Shown one piece after another: positions 27,080 to 33,948 of a stretch of 64,000 nucleotides of DNA. The notes under the pieces were generated by a model. It was not told the origin of the DNA and did no database searches. It saw only the letters and a list, made by a program, of their open reading frames with translations. The translations under genes were made by a program, and so were the position numbers. The stretch spans positions 135,882 through 199,881 of the forward strand of contig UQHK01000003.1 of NCBI GenBank assembly GCA_900540855.1, in the 5' to 3' direction. The first letter of the stretch is position 1, and each line of letters starts with the position of its first letter. This stretch comes from an uncultured Collinsella sp. (lineage in GTDB: Bacteria; Actinomycetota; Coriobacteriia; Coriobacteriales; Coriobacteriaceae).

Positions 27080-27300
27080 GCAATCACGTTTTGCGACGTG
27101 TTGCCATCGCTCCTATTCGCATATATCAACAGGTTATTTCGCCCTTATTGCCTGACGCCTGCATTTATTACCCAACGTGCTCGCAATACGCCGTCCAGGC
27201 GATTGAGAAGTACGGTGTTTTGAGAGGCTGCTGGCTTGCCGTGAGGCGCATCGCTCGCTGCAATCCCCTGCACGTCGGCGGTTATGACCCTGTGCCCTAG
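27076..27300 (+). CDS. yidD: Membrane protein insertion efficiency factor YidD
   Basis: 74 residues; signature YQQVISPLLPDACIYYPTCSQYA and a C-terminal RIARCNPLHVGGYDPVP. Small amphipathic protein associated with YidC-dependent membrane insertion. Starts inside the last codons of rnpA. Confidence 0.95.
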   Translation: MSNHVLRRVAIAPIRIYQQVISPLLPDACIYYPTCSQYAVQAIEKYGVLRGCWLAVRRIARCNPLHVGGYDPVP

Positions 27301-27329
27301 CGGGCACTCGCTATCGGAGGAAAACTTAC

Positions 27330-28100
27330 ATGTGGGATTGGATCGTTAACATCCTTTTCGAGCTGCTCAAGCTCATCCAGACCTTTGCGGTCGACTGGGG
27401 CCTGTCCATCATCATCCTGGTGGTCATCATCCGTCTGCTGCTGACGCCGCTTATGCTCAAGTCGACTAAGTCGACGGCACGCATGCAGGTGCTGCAGCCC
27501 AAGATGCTCGAGATCCAGGAGCGCTATGCCGACGATCCCCAGCGTCAGGCCGAGGAAATGCAGAAGTTCTACAGCGAGAACAAGTTCAACCCGATGGCTG
27601 GTTGTCTGCCGCTGTTGATTCAGATGCCTGTCCTGTTCGCCCTATTTACGCTGCTGCGTAACCTGCCGGACTACTTTAACGACGGCACGTTCTCGTTCTT
27701 TAATATTCTGCCCGACCTGACCACCACGCCGAGTGCCTCCTTTGCCGATGGCTTTATGGTCGCGCTGCCTGCGCTGGTCTGCCTGATCCTGTTCGCTGTC
27801 CTGACCCTGATTCCGCAACTCTATATGTCGCGCAACCAGACCGGCCAGCAGGCTCAGAGCATGCGTATGATGGCCGTTGTCATGACGGTCATGATGCTTT
27901 GGATGGGCTGGAGCCTTCCCGTTGGTGTTCTGCTGTACTACGACGTCTCGTCTGCTTGGCAGGTTATCCAGCAGATTTTTGTGACGCAGAAGGTCATCGA
28001 CAAGGCGAAGGCCGATGAGGAGGAGCGCCTTAAGAACGCGCCGCTGCAGGTTGAGGTCACTCGTCGCGAGAAGAAGCCGCGCCCGCACAAGAAGAAGTAG
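27330..28100 (+). CDS. yidC: Membrane protein insertase YidC (Oxa1 type)
   Basis: 256 residues; short Gram-positive YidC without the large periplasmic domain. Five membrane segments are visible, among them DWGLSIIILVVIIRLLLTPLML and the conserved MAGCLPLLIQMPVLFALF. The hydrophilic-groove Arg is in VIIRLLLTP. The lysine/arginine-rich tail (RREKKPRPHKKK) likely binds the ribosome. There is no lipobox, so it is not a lipoprotein. ATG 27330 has GGAGG upstream, 29 bp after yidD. Confidence 0.96.
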   Translation: MWDWIVNILFELLKLIQTFAVDWGLSIIILVVIIRLLLTPLMLKSTKSTARMQVLQPKMLEIQERYADDPQRQAEEMQKFYSENKFNPMAGCLPLLIQMPVLFALFTLLRNLPDYFNDGTFSFFNILPDLTTTPSASFADGFMVALPALVCLILFAVLTLIPQLYMSRNQTGQQAQSMRMMAVVMTVMMLWMGWSLPVGVLLYYDVSSAWQVIQQIFVTQKVIDKAKADEEERLKNAPLQVEVTRREKKPRPHKKK

Positions 28101-28144
28101 CGGGATATCAATCTTATTTAGGTACCTAACTTTTGGAGTACGTT

Positions 28145-28714
28145 ATGTCTGAAGAGATCATCGAGGATATGCTTGAGGAGGTTGCCCCGCAGGTCGCGGG
28201 CGATTATCCCGAGATTGCACAGCGCTACAAGGCCGGTGAAGAGCTGACCGACGAGGAGCTCGACACCATTGCCGATGTCGCGATTTCCATCCTGCGTTCC
28301 ATCCTTTCGCACTTCGATGCCGCCAACTCTCCTATCGATGAGTATGAGGGCGACGAGGGTGAGCTGATTCTGGATGTAACGGCTCCCGACCTTGCTGTTC
28401 TCATTGGCCGTCATGGTCGCACCCTTGATGCCCTTCAGGTTATGTTCTCATTGCTGGTGAGCCGCAAGCTCGGCTTTAGATATCCGGTTGTAGTGGACGT
28501 CGAGGGATACAAGAGCCGCCGTCAGGACAAGGTTGCCTCCATGGCTCAGTCTGCTGCCGAGCGTGCCATCCGCACTCATAAGAGTGTTTCGCTTCCGCCC
28601 ATGAATGCCTACGAGCGCCGACTGGTTCACATTGCACTTCGTGGCAATGACGCCGTCGATACTCATTCTGAGGGTTCTGACCCCGATCGCCATGTGGTGA
28701 TTGTTGCTCGATAA
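28145..28714 (+). CDS. jag: RNA-binding protein Jag/KhpB (KH and R3H domains)
   Basis: 189 residues from ATG 28145 with TTTGGAG upstream; a TTG four codons earlier is less likely. The KH domain has the GxxG-type loop IGRHGRTLDALQ near residue 90, and the C-terminal R3H domain has LPPMNAYERRLVHIAL. The Jag N-terminal domain looks reduced to an acidic helical region (EEVAPQVAGDYPEIAQRYK). Members bind RNA and affect cell division or elongation in Firmicutes. Ends the yidC run; an intrinsic terminator follows at once. Confidence 0.92.
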   Translation: MSEEIIEDMLEEVAPQVAGDYPEIAQRYKAGEELTDEELDTIADVAISILRSILSHFDAANSPIDEYEGDEGELILDVTAPDLAVLIGRHGRTLDALQVMFSLLVSRKLGFRYPVVVDVEGYKSRRQDKVASMAQSAAERAIRTHKSVSLPPMNAYERRLVHIALRGNDAVDTHSEGSDPDRHVVIVAR

Positions 28715-28733
28715 TCTACTCGAGCTTATGCTT

Positions 28734-28766
28734 AAGGGGACGTGGTTTCCACGTCCCCTTTTTTTG
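28734..28766 (+). terminator. Terminator between jag and rsmG
   Basis: AAGGGGACGTGG, TTT loop, CCACGTCCCCTT, then T(7). The 12-bp perfect stem lies inside the region an over-extended rsmG frame would cover, supporting the later rsmG start. Confidence 0.92.
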
Positions 28767-28811
28767 TCAAAAGTTCTCGATACACTGATTTTTGTCAGAA
28801 AGGAGCTTTCG

Positions 28812-29549
28812 TTGTTAGTTCTTACTGATCAGCAGGCTGACGAGATGTTGAGTCGTCTAACTTCCTATTGCAAAGAGTATTCCTTGAGCGTAACTGATGT
28901 TGAGCTGAGGAAATCTATTCAGCATTTGGATTTGGTTCTGGAAACAAATAAGACAACCAATCTCACCCGTATTCTTAACATAGAAGATGCTGCGGTACTA
29001 CATATCCTCGACTCTCTTGTTTTGCTCCCTTATATCAATAAGGCTCCTGAGGGAGCTTTGCTCGATATGGGAACAGGTGCGGGCTTCCCCGGTATTCCTT
29101 TAACCATAACCACGCATCGTAAAGCTACTTATATTGACTCTGTTGGCAAGAAGGTTGATGCTGTCAATTCTTTTGTCCATGCTCTTGGATTGAAACATGC
29201 TCATGCCGTTCATGATCGTCTTGAAGAATATGCTCGAAGCCATAAGAAGCAGTTCTCTGTCGTAACCGCCCGCGCACTGGCCCCTCTACCGATTCTTGTT
29301 GAGTATGCGGCTCCGTTCCTCAAGGATGGAGGTCTATTTGTTATCACCAAGGGTAATCCTTCGGATGAGGAGCTTGCTTCCGGCATGTCAGCAGCTAAGA
29401 TTTGCGGCTTCACTTTGCTTCTGAATGACGCAATCGATTTGCCTGAGGGCTTGGGCCACAGGGAGTTCATTGTTCTTAAGAAGAGCCATCCAGCATCTGT
29501 CTCATTGCCTCGTGCAAATGGCATGGCAAAGAAGAATCCGCTTGCCTAG
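28812..29549 (+). CDS. rsmG: 16S rRNA (guanine527-N7)-methyltransferase RsmG
   Basis: About 245 residues from TTG 28812, chosen because AGAAAGGAG lies 6-7 bases upstream; the frame is open back to 28701 but crosses a terminator. SAM-dependent Rossmann methyltransferase modifying G527 of 16S rRNA. Motif I LLDMGTGAGFPGIPL, then NKTTNLTRI near the start and VVTARALAPLP later, all typical. Noticeably more AT-rich than genes left of the origin, like parA and parB after it. Three parS sites follow the stop. Confidence 0.94.
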   Translation: MLVLTDQQADEMLSRLTSYCKEYSLSVTDVELRKSIQHLDLVLETNKTTNLTRILNIEDAAVLHILDSLVLLPYINKAPEGALLDMGTGAGFPGIPLTITTHRKATYIDSVGKKVDAVNSFVHALGLKHAHAVHDRLEEYARSHKKQFSVVTARALAPLPILVEYAAPFLKDGGLFVITKGNPSDEELASGMSAAKICGFTLLLNDAIDLPEGLGHREFIVLKKSHPASVSLPRANGMAKKNPLA

Positions 29550-29550
29550 A

Positions 29551-29566
29551 TGTTTCACGTGAAACA
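29551..29566. promoter_or_regulatory. parS: parS site 1
   Basis: Perfect palindrome TGTTTCACGTGAAACA, the classical ParB binding/loading site, 1 base after the rsmG stop. Confidence 0.97.
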
Positions 29567-29589
29567 TAATGGATACCAACAACTTGCAG

Positions 29590-29605
29590 TGTTTCACGTG
29601 AAACA
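29590..29605. promoter_or_regulatory. parS: parS site 2
   Basis: Same 16-bp perfect palindrome, exactly 39 bp after site 1. Confidence 0.97.
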
Positions 29606-29628
29606 TGGCGGTTGATATCGAATCGGAA

Positions 29629-29644
29629 TGTTTCACGTGAAACA
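29629..29644. promoter_or_regulatory. parS: parS site 3
   Basis: Same 16-bp perfect palindrome, exactly 39 bp after site 2 and 40 bp before the parA start. Confidence 0.97.
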
Positions 29645-29683
29645 TCCTCCGTTTGACAGCTTTAATACACACCAGGAGGGACC

Positions 29684-30484
29684 GTGGGATTTCGCGACGT
29701 TAAGCGTTCTAAGAGCGCAAAAGACACGCGTATCATTGCAATCATCAATCAAAAAGGCGGTGTCGGTAAGTCGACGACGGCTGTAAACCTTGCAGCAGCA
29801 CTGGGTGAGCAGGGTCGTAAGACACTGATTGTCGATTTTGATCCGCAGGGAAACAGCACCAGTGGATTCGGAATTGAAAAAGAAGACCTTGATCGCTGCA
29901 TCTATGATGCATTGTTGAATGATGTGCCGGCAGAATCACTTGTTCTTGATACAAATTGCAAAAAGGTATTCGTAATTCCGGCTACCATTCAGCTTGCAGG
30001 CGCGGAAATTGAGCTCGTAAGCGCAATTGCTCGTGAAACCCGCCTCAAAGATTTGCTTGAGCCAATTCAGGACGAGTTCGATTTTATTTTCATTGACTGT
30101 CCTCCTTCGCTCGGCTTGCTTACAATCAACGCCTTGACTGCAGCAGACAGTGTTTTGATTCCGATCCAGTGCGAGTATTATGCACTCGAGGGTGTTACGA
30201 AGCTGCTTGAGTCAATGAAGATGGTCAAATCACGTCTGAACAAGGGCTTAGACACCTATGGCGTGCTTATGACCATGTATGACTCGCGTACTTCTCTGTC
30301 GAATCAGGTTGTTGAGGAGGTTCAATCGTACTTTGGTGATAAGGCGTTTAAGACGTTGATTCCCCGTACAGTTAAAATCTCCGAAGCTCCGTCTTTTGGA
30401 GAACCGGTAATTACCTATGCACCTCAAAATAAGGGTGCAAAAGCGTATATGAACCTTGCAAAAGAGGTGATCAAGCGTGCCTAG
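29684..30484 (+). CDS. parA: Chromosome partitioning ATPase ParA/Soj
   Basis: 266 residues. Deviant Walker A KGGVGKSTTAVNLA, DFDPQGNSTSGFG, and DCPPSLGLLTINAL. Forms ATP-dependent nucleoid-bound gradients that move ParB-parS complexes. GTG start 29684 with AGGAGG 4 bases upstream. Overlaps parB by 8 bases. The three parS sites sit in its leader, so ParB may autoregulate the operon. Confidence 0.97.
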   Translation: MGFRDVKRSKSAKDTRIIAIINQKGGVGKSTTAVNLAAALGEQGRKTLIVDFDPQGNSTSGFGIEKEDLDRCIYDALLNDVPAESLVLDTNCKKVFVIPATIQLAGAEIELVSAIARETRLKDLLEPIQDEFDFIFIDCPPSLGLLTINALTAADSVLIPIQCEYYALEGVTKLLESMKMVKSRLNKGLDTYGVLMTMYDSRTSLSNQVVEEVQSYFGDKAFKTLIPRTVKISEAPSFGEPVITYAPQNKGAKAYMNLAKEVIKRA

Positions 30485-31382
30485 TGCAAAGAAACGTGGC
30501 GGATTAGGACGTGGTCTCAATGCTTTGGTCTCAGAGGCCGAATATGAGACCGGTGGTTCGGCTGCATCTGCTTCAAATGCCGCATCTGAAACAAAACTCC
30601 CTATTGAGGATATCGTTCCCAACCCTAATCAGCCGCGAATTCACTTTAACGAAACTGAACTTCGCGAGTTGAGTGAGTCAATCCAAGAGCATGGTGTTTT
30701 GCAGCCGCTTTTGGTTCGCAAGCACGGAAACGGCTATGAGATCATTGCTGGTGAACGTCGTTACCAAGCGTCAAAGCTTGCTGGTCTTGAGGAACTGCCT
30801 GTCATCATTAAAGATGTTAATGATGAAGAGATGCTGGCCCTTGCACTTATCGAAAACCTTCAGCGTTCTGATCTGAATCCCGTTGAAGAAGCCAAGGGGT
30901 ATCGCCAGCTCATTGATGCCAGTGGTATGACCCAAGAGGCATTGTCGAAGGCTGTAAGCAAGTCACGCTCTGCAATTACAAACTCGCTGCGCCTTCTCGA
31001 TCTCCCCGAAGTTGTTCAGCAGATGATTTTTGAGGGTAAACTTACTGCTGGTCATGCACGTGCGATTCTTGCTGTTCCCTATGAGGACGCTCGAATTCGA
31101 CTTGCTGAGAAGGTTGTTGCAGAGGGTCTTTCCGTAAGAGCGACAGAAAATCTTGCTCCGTTGTTTTCTGCCGGAGAGACGCCTAAAACGTCGAGGCCTG
31201 CAACGCCTCAGTCTTTTAAAAAGGCTGCCCGTGTACTTCGTCAGGTATTTAATACCAACGTACGTGTGAAGAGCTCACGTGGAAAGAATAAGATTGAGAT
31301 TGAGTTTAAAGACGAGGAAGAACTCTCTCGTATTCTTGGTGAAATGATTCAGTTTGATCAAGGTGACCAAGATGAGGAATAA
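30477..31382 (+). CDS. parB: Chromosome partitioning protein ParB/Spo0J
   Basis: 301 residues. An N-terminal RGGLGRGLNALVSE box interacts with ParA. The CTP-binding core carries IVPNPNQPR and GERRYQASKLAG, followed by ENLQRSDLNPVEEA. The helix-turn-helix TQEALSKAVSKSRSAITNSLRLL reads parS. The C-terminal dimerisation domain is conserved (IEIEFKDEEELSRI). GTG start within the parA end. Complete. Confidence 0.97.
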   Translation: MPSAKKRGGLGRGLNALVSEAEYETGGSAASASNAASETKLPIEDIVPNPNQPRIHFNETELRELSESIQEHGVLQPLLVRKHGNGYEIIAGERRYQASKLAGLEELPVIIKDVNDEEMLALALIENLQRSDLNPVEEAKGYRQLIDASGMTQEALSKAVSKSRSAITNSLRLLDLPEVVQQMIFEGKLTAGHARAILAVPYEDARIRLAEKVVAEGLSVRATENLAPLFSAGETPKTSRPATPQSFKKAARVLRQVFNTNVRVKSSRGKNKIEIEFKDEEELSRILGEMIQFDQGDQDEE

Positions 31383-31626
31383 GATTTTAACTGCGATTGC
31401 ATTGGCGACGACTGTCGCGGCTGGTGCCTTTGCTGGCTATAAAATCGCGACAGACGATGAGCTCCGAGGTCGTTTGCTTCGTGGTGCGCAAGATATCGTC
31501 GATACGTCCAAGAAGAAAATGGATGTTATGACAGAAGATGTTGCCATGCGAACTGCTCAGGTAACGAAGAATCCCAAGATTAATCAAGGTTGGGTTAGCA
31601 ACCAATGGGAAAATGTGGGCTATTAG
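31372..31626 (+). CDS. Small YtxH-like membrane protein in the par operon
   Basis: 84 residues from ATG 31372 with AAGGTGA upstream, overlapping the parB stop by 11 bases. A single N-terminal hydrophobic helix (ILTAIALATTVAAGAFAGY) is followed by a charged helical stretch (DELRGRLLRGAQDIVDTSKKKMD). This resembles short YtxH/gas-vesicle-like proteins, but no specific role is known. Position and overlap imply co-expression with parAB. A strong terminator follows. Confidence 0.75.
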   Translation: MRNKILTAIALATTVAAGAFAGYKIATDDELRGRLLRGAQDIVDTSKKKMDVMTEDVAMRTAQVTKNPKINQGWVSNQWENVGY

Positions 31627-31654
31627 GTACCTAACAATTACTCAGTAAATTTTG

Positions 31655-31694
31655 AGGGGTCCTTGTCTGATTCACGAGACAAGGACCCCTTATT
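31655..31694 (+). terminator. Terminator of the parAB operon
   Basis: Perfect 14-bp stem AGGGGTCCTTGTCT (31655-31668) with 31677-31690, 8-base loop, then TATTAT. Confidence 0.85.
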
Positions 31695-31771
31695 ATGGCC
31701 GTAATAATTGAGACCAGTGGCAGCTGATTCATAATCGTAGCAGCTGATTCAAAATTAAGGTCAATAAATGA

Positions 31772-31808
31772 AACGACCCCGCTTGCATATTCTGCAACCG
31801 GGGTCGTT
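31772..31808 (-). terminator. Terminator of rlmN
   Basis: AACGACCCCG (31772-31781) with 31799-31808, plus an inner TTGCA/TGCAA pair; it lies beyond the rlmN stop on the - strand. Confidence 0.75.
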
Positions 31809-31810
31809 CA

Positions 31811-31826
31811 TGTTTCACATGAAACG
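31811..31826. promoter_or_regulatory. Degenerate parS-like site
   Basis: TGTTTCACATGAAACG, two mismatches from the perfect sites 2.2 kb away. It lies between the rlmN terminator and the rlmN stop, in non-coding DNA. Confidence 0.5.
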
Positions 31827-31844
31827 TTTTGGGGTGCGACTCCC

Positions 31845-32897
31845 CTATGCGTTCTTCTGAACTTTGAAGCGCTGCTTCAGCTGTCCGCAAGCGGCGTCAA
31901 TATCGTTACCACGGGAGTTACGGATCGTGGTCTCGATGCCACGGGACTCAAGACGACGCTGAAGATCCTCAACCTTATGAATCGGCGACGGCTTGAGCGG
32001 GCTGCCCTCGATGTCGTTAAGCTGAATCAGGTTAACGTGGCACAGCGTTCCCTCGCAGAAGTCGCAGAGCGCCTGCATCTCGGGATTCGTATCGTTGACG
32101 CCTTCGATCATGGCATACTCATAGGTCGGGCGGCGGCCAGTCTTCTCGGTGTAGAGCTGAAGCGCTTCGTGAAGGCGAAGCAGCGTGTACTTCTTAACAC
32201 CGGGCATGAGCTTATTGCGCGTCGACTGGATGGCGGAATGCAGGGAAACGGCAAGCGTGAATTGCTCGGGGATGTCGGCAAATTTGCGAATACCGGGAAT
32301 AACGCCGCTGGTAGAGACGGTGAGGTGACGAGCGCCGATACCGATGCCGTCGGGGTCGTTGAGGATTCGCAGCGCATTGAGAACCTCGTCGTAGTTGGCA
32401 AACGGCTCGCCCTGGCCCATGAAGACAACGCTCGTGGCGCGCTCGCCAAAGTCGTTGGATACATGAAGTACCTGATCGACGATCTCTTGAGCGGTCAGAG
32501 AACGCTTGAGACCGTTGAGACCGGTAGCGCAAAAGGCGCAGCCCATGCCACAGCCTGCCTGGGTGGAAACGCAGACGGAAAGCTTGTTGCGACGGGGCAT
32601 ACCGACGGTCTCGACGGAAATGCCGTCGTGGTACTCGAGCAGGTACTTGCGAGAGCCATCTTTGGAAACCTGCTTGGTGAGTTCAGTCGGCGTGTCAAAG
32701 GCAAAAGCCTCTTTAAGCTGCTCGCGGAAAACCTTGGGAAGGTTGGTCATGTCGTCAAACGAACAAACGTTCTTCTCAAAGACCCATTCGATGAGCTGCT
32801 TTGCGCGGAAGGCGGGCTGGCCAAGTTCGGCCACGAGCTCGCGAATATCGTTTTGGCTCAAGTCGCGAATGTCCTGAGATTTAGTCCTGGGATTCAT
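31845..32897 (-). CDS. rlmN: Dual-specificity 23S rRNA/tRNA adenine-C2 methyltransferase RlmN
   Basis: 350 residues, radical-SAM enzyme making 2-methyladenosine at 23S A2503 and tRNA A37. The cluster motif CGMGCAFC supplies C116, C120 and C123. VVFMGQGEPFANYDEVL and the C-terminal TIRNSRGNDIDAACGQL, with the catalytic Cys, are intact. ATG 32897 has AAAGG upstream. Transcribed toward the parB operon and divergent from ddl. Confidence 0.96.
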   Translation of the reverse strand: MNPRTKSQDIRDLSQNDIRELVAELGQPAFRAKQLIEWVFEKNVCSFDDMTNLPKVFREQLKEAFAFDTPTELTKQVSKDGSRKYLLEYHDGISVETVGMPRRNKLSVCVSTQAGCGMGCAFCATGLNGLKRSLTAQEIVDQVLHVSNDFGERATSVVFMGQGEPFANYDEVLNALRILNDPDGIGIGARHLTVSTSGVIPGIRKFADIPEQFTLAVSLHSAIQSTRNKLMPGVKKYTLLRLHEALQLYTEKTGRRPTYEYAMIEGVNDTNPEMQALCDFCEGTLCHVNLIQLNDIEGSPLKPSPIHKVEDLQRRLESRGIETTIRNSRGNDIDAACGQLKQRFKVQKNA

Positions 32898-32982
32898 GGA
32901 AGCCTTTCGATTTTGGGGAAACGTAGAGGGTATCGCTACAATATGGTATCAGCTGCAGAAATTATAGAGGAGGAGTCTGCCC

Positions 32983-33948
32983 ATGCCGGGTAAAAGCCTA
33001 GAGAACATGCACGTAGCGGTCTTGGCGGGCGGTCATTCCGCCGAGCGCGAGATCTCGCTCGATTCGGGAAAGAACGTTGTGGTGGCACTGAAGGAAGCCG
33101 GCTACACCTCGGTGGAGCTGCTTGACACGGCCGCTGATGACTTTATGGTAACCATGGCGACCGGCGGATTCGATGTGGCATTTATCGCCATGCACGGCGC
33201 CGGCGGTGAGGATGGCGCCATGCAGGGCGCCATGGAGACACTGGGTATTCCCTACACGGCCTCGGGCGTGCTTGCCAGCGCCTGCGGTGCCGACAAGGAG
33301 GTCTCTAAGCTCCTGTACGCCAAGGCGGGCATTCCCATTGCCCCCGGCCTTGCGCTCGAGGTGGGCGATGAAGTCGATATCGATCATATCGTCGAGGTTT
33401 GTGGCGAGCGCTGCTTTGTGAAGCCGGCCGTCAACGGTTCCAGCTATGGCATTTCCCTGGTCCATGAGCCCTCCGAGCTGCCCGCGGCAATCGCCAAGGC
33501 GTTTGAGTACGGCGACAAAGTGCTGGTCGAGAAGTGCATCGAGGGTACCGAGATCACCGTCGGCGTATACGGCGAAGATGACGTGCGCGCCCTGCCGATT
33601 GTCGAGATTCGTAAGCCCGAGGACTGCGAGTTCTACGATCTGGACGTGAAGTATGTCGACCCTACGGATATCCATCGCATTCCGGCGCAGATTTCACCCG
33701 AGAATTACGCTCGCGCTCAGGAGCTTGCCTGCGCCGCTCACAAGGCCCTCGGTTGCCTGGGTATCTCGCGCAGCGACTTTATTGTGAGCGAGGACGGCCC
33801 CGTTATCCTCGAGACCAATACCATTCCCGGCATGACCGATACGTCGCTGTATCCGGATGAGATCCGCCACACCGACGACATGACGTTCCCGCAGGTCTGT
33901 GACAGCCTGATCCGTATGGGCCTTCGTCGAGCGGGCATTGCATGCTAA
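32983..33948 (+). CDS. ddl: D-alanine--D-alanine ligase
   Basis: 321 residues, ATP-grasp enzyme joining two D-Ala for peptidoglycan. HVAVLAGGHSAEREISL at the N-terminus, HGAGGEDGAMQG, the omega-loop region VNGSSYGISLV, and the C-terminal ILETNTIPGMTDTSLYP. ATG 32983 with GAGGAGGAG upstream. The stop overlaps the next gene by 7 bases. The active-site region reads as D-Ala-D-Ala rather than D-Ala-D-Lac type (EFYDLDVKYVDP), though this subtype call is tentative. Confidence 0.94.
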   Translation: MPGKSLENMHVAVLAGGHSAEREISLDSGKNVVVALKEAGYTSVELLDTAADDFMVTMATGGFDVAFIAMHGAGGEDGAMQGAMETLGIPYTASGVLASACGADKEVSKLLYAKAGIPIAPGLALEVGDEVDIDHIVEVCGERCFVKPAVNGSSYGISLVHEPSELPAAIAKAFEYGDKVLVEKCIEGTEITVGVYGEDDVRALPIVEIRKPEDCEFYDLDVKYVDPTDIHRIPAQISPENYARAQELACAAHKALGCLGISRSDFIVSEDGPVILETNTIPGMTDTSLYPDEIRHTDDMTFPQVCDSLIRMGLRRAGIAC

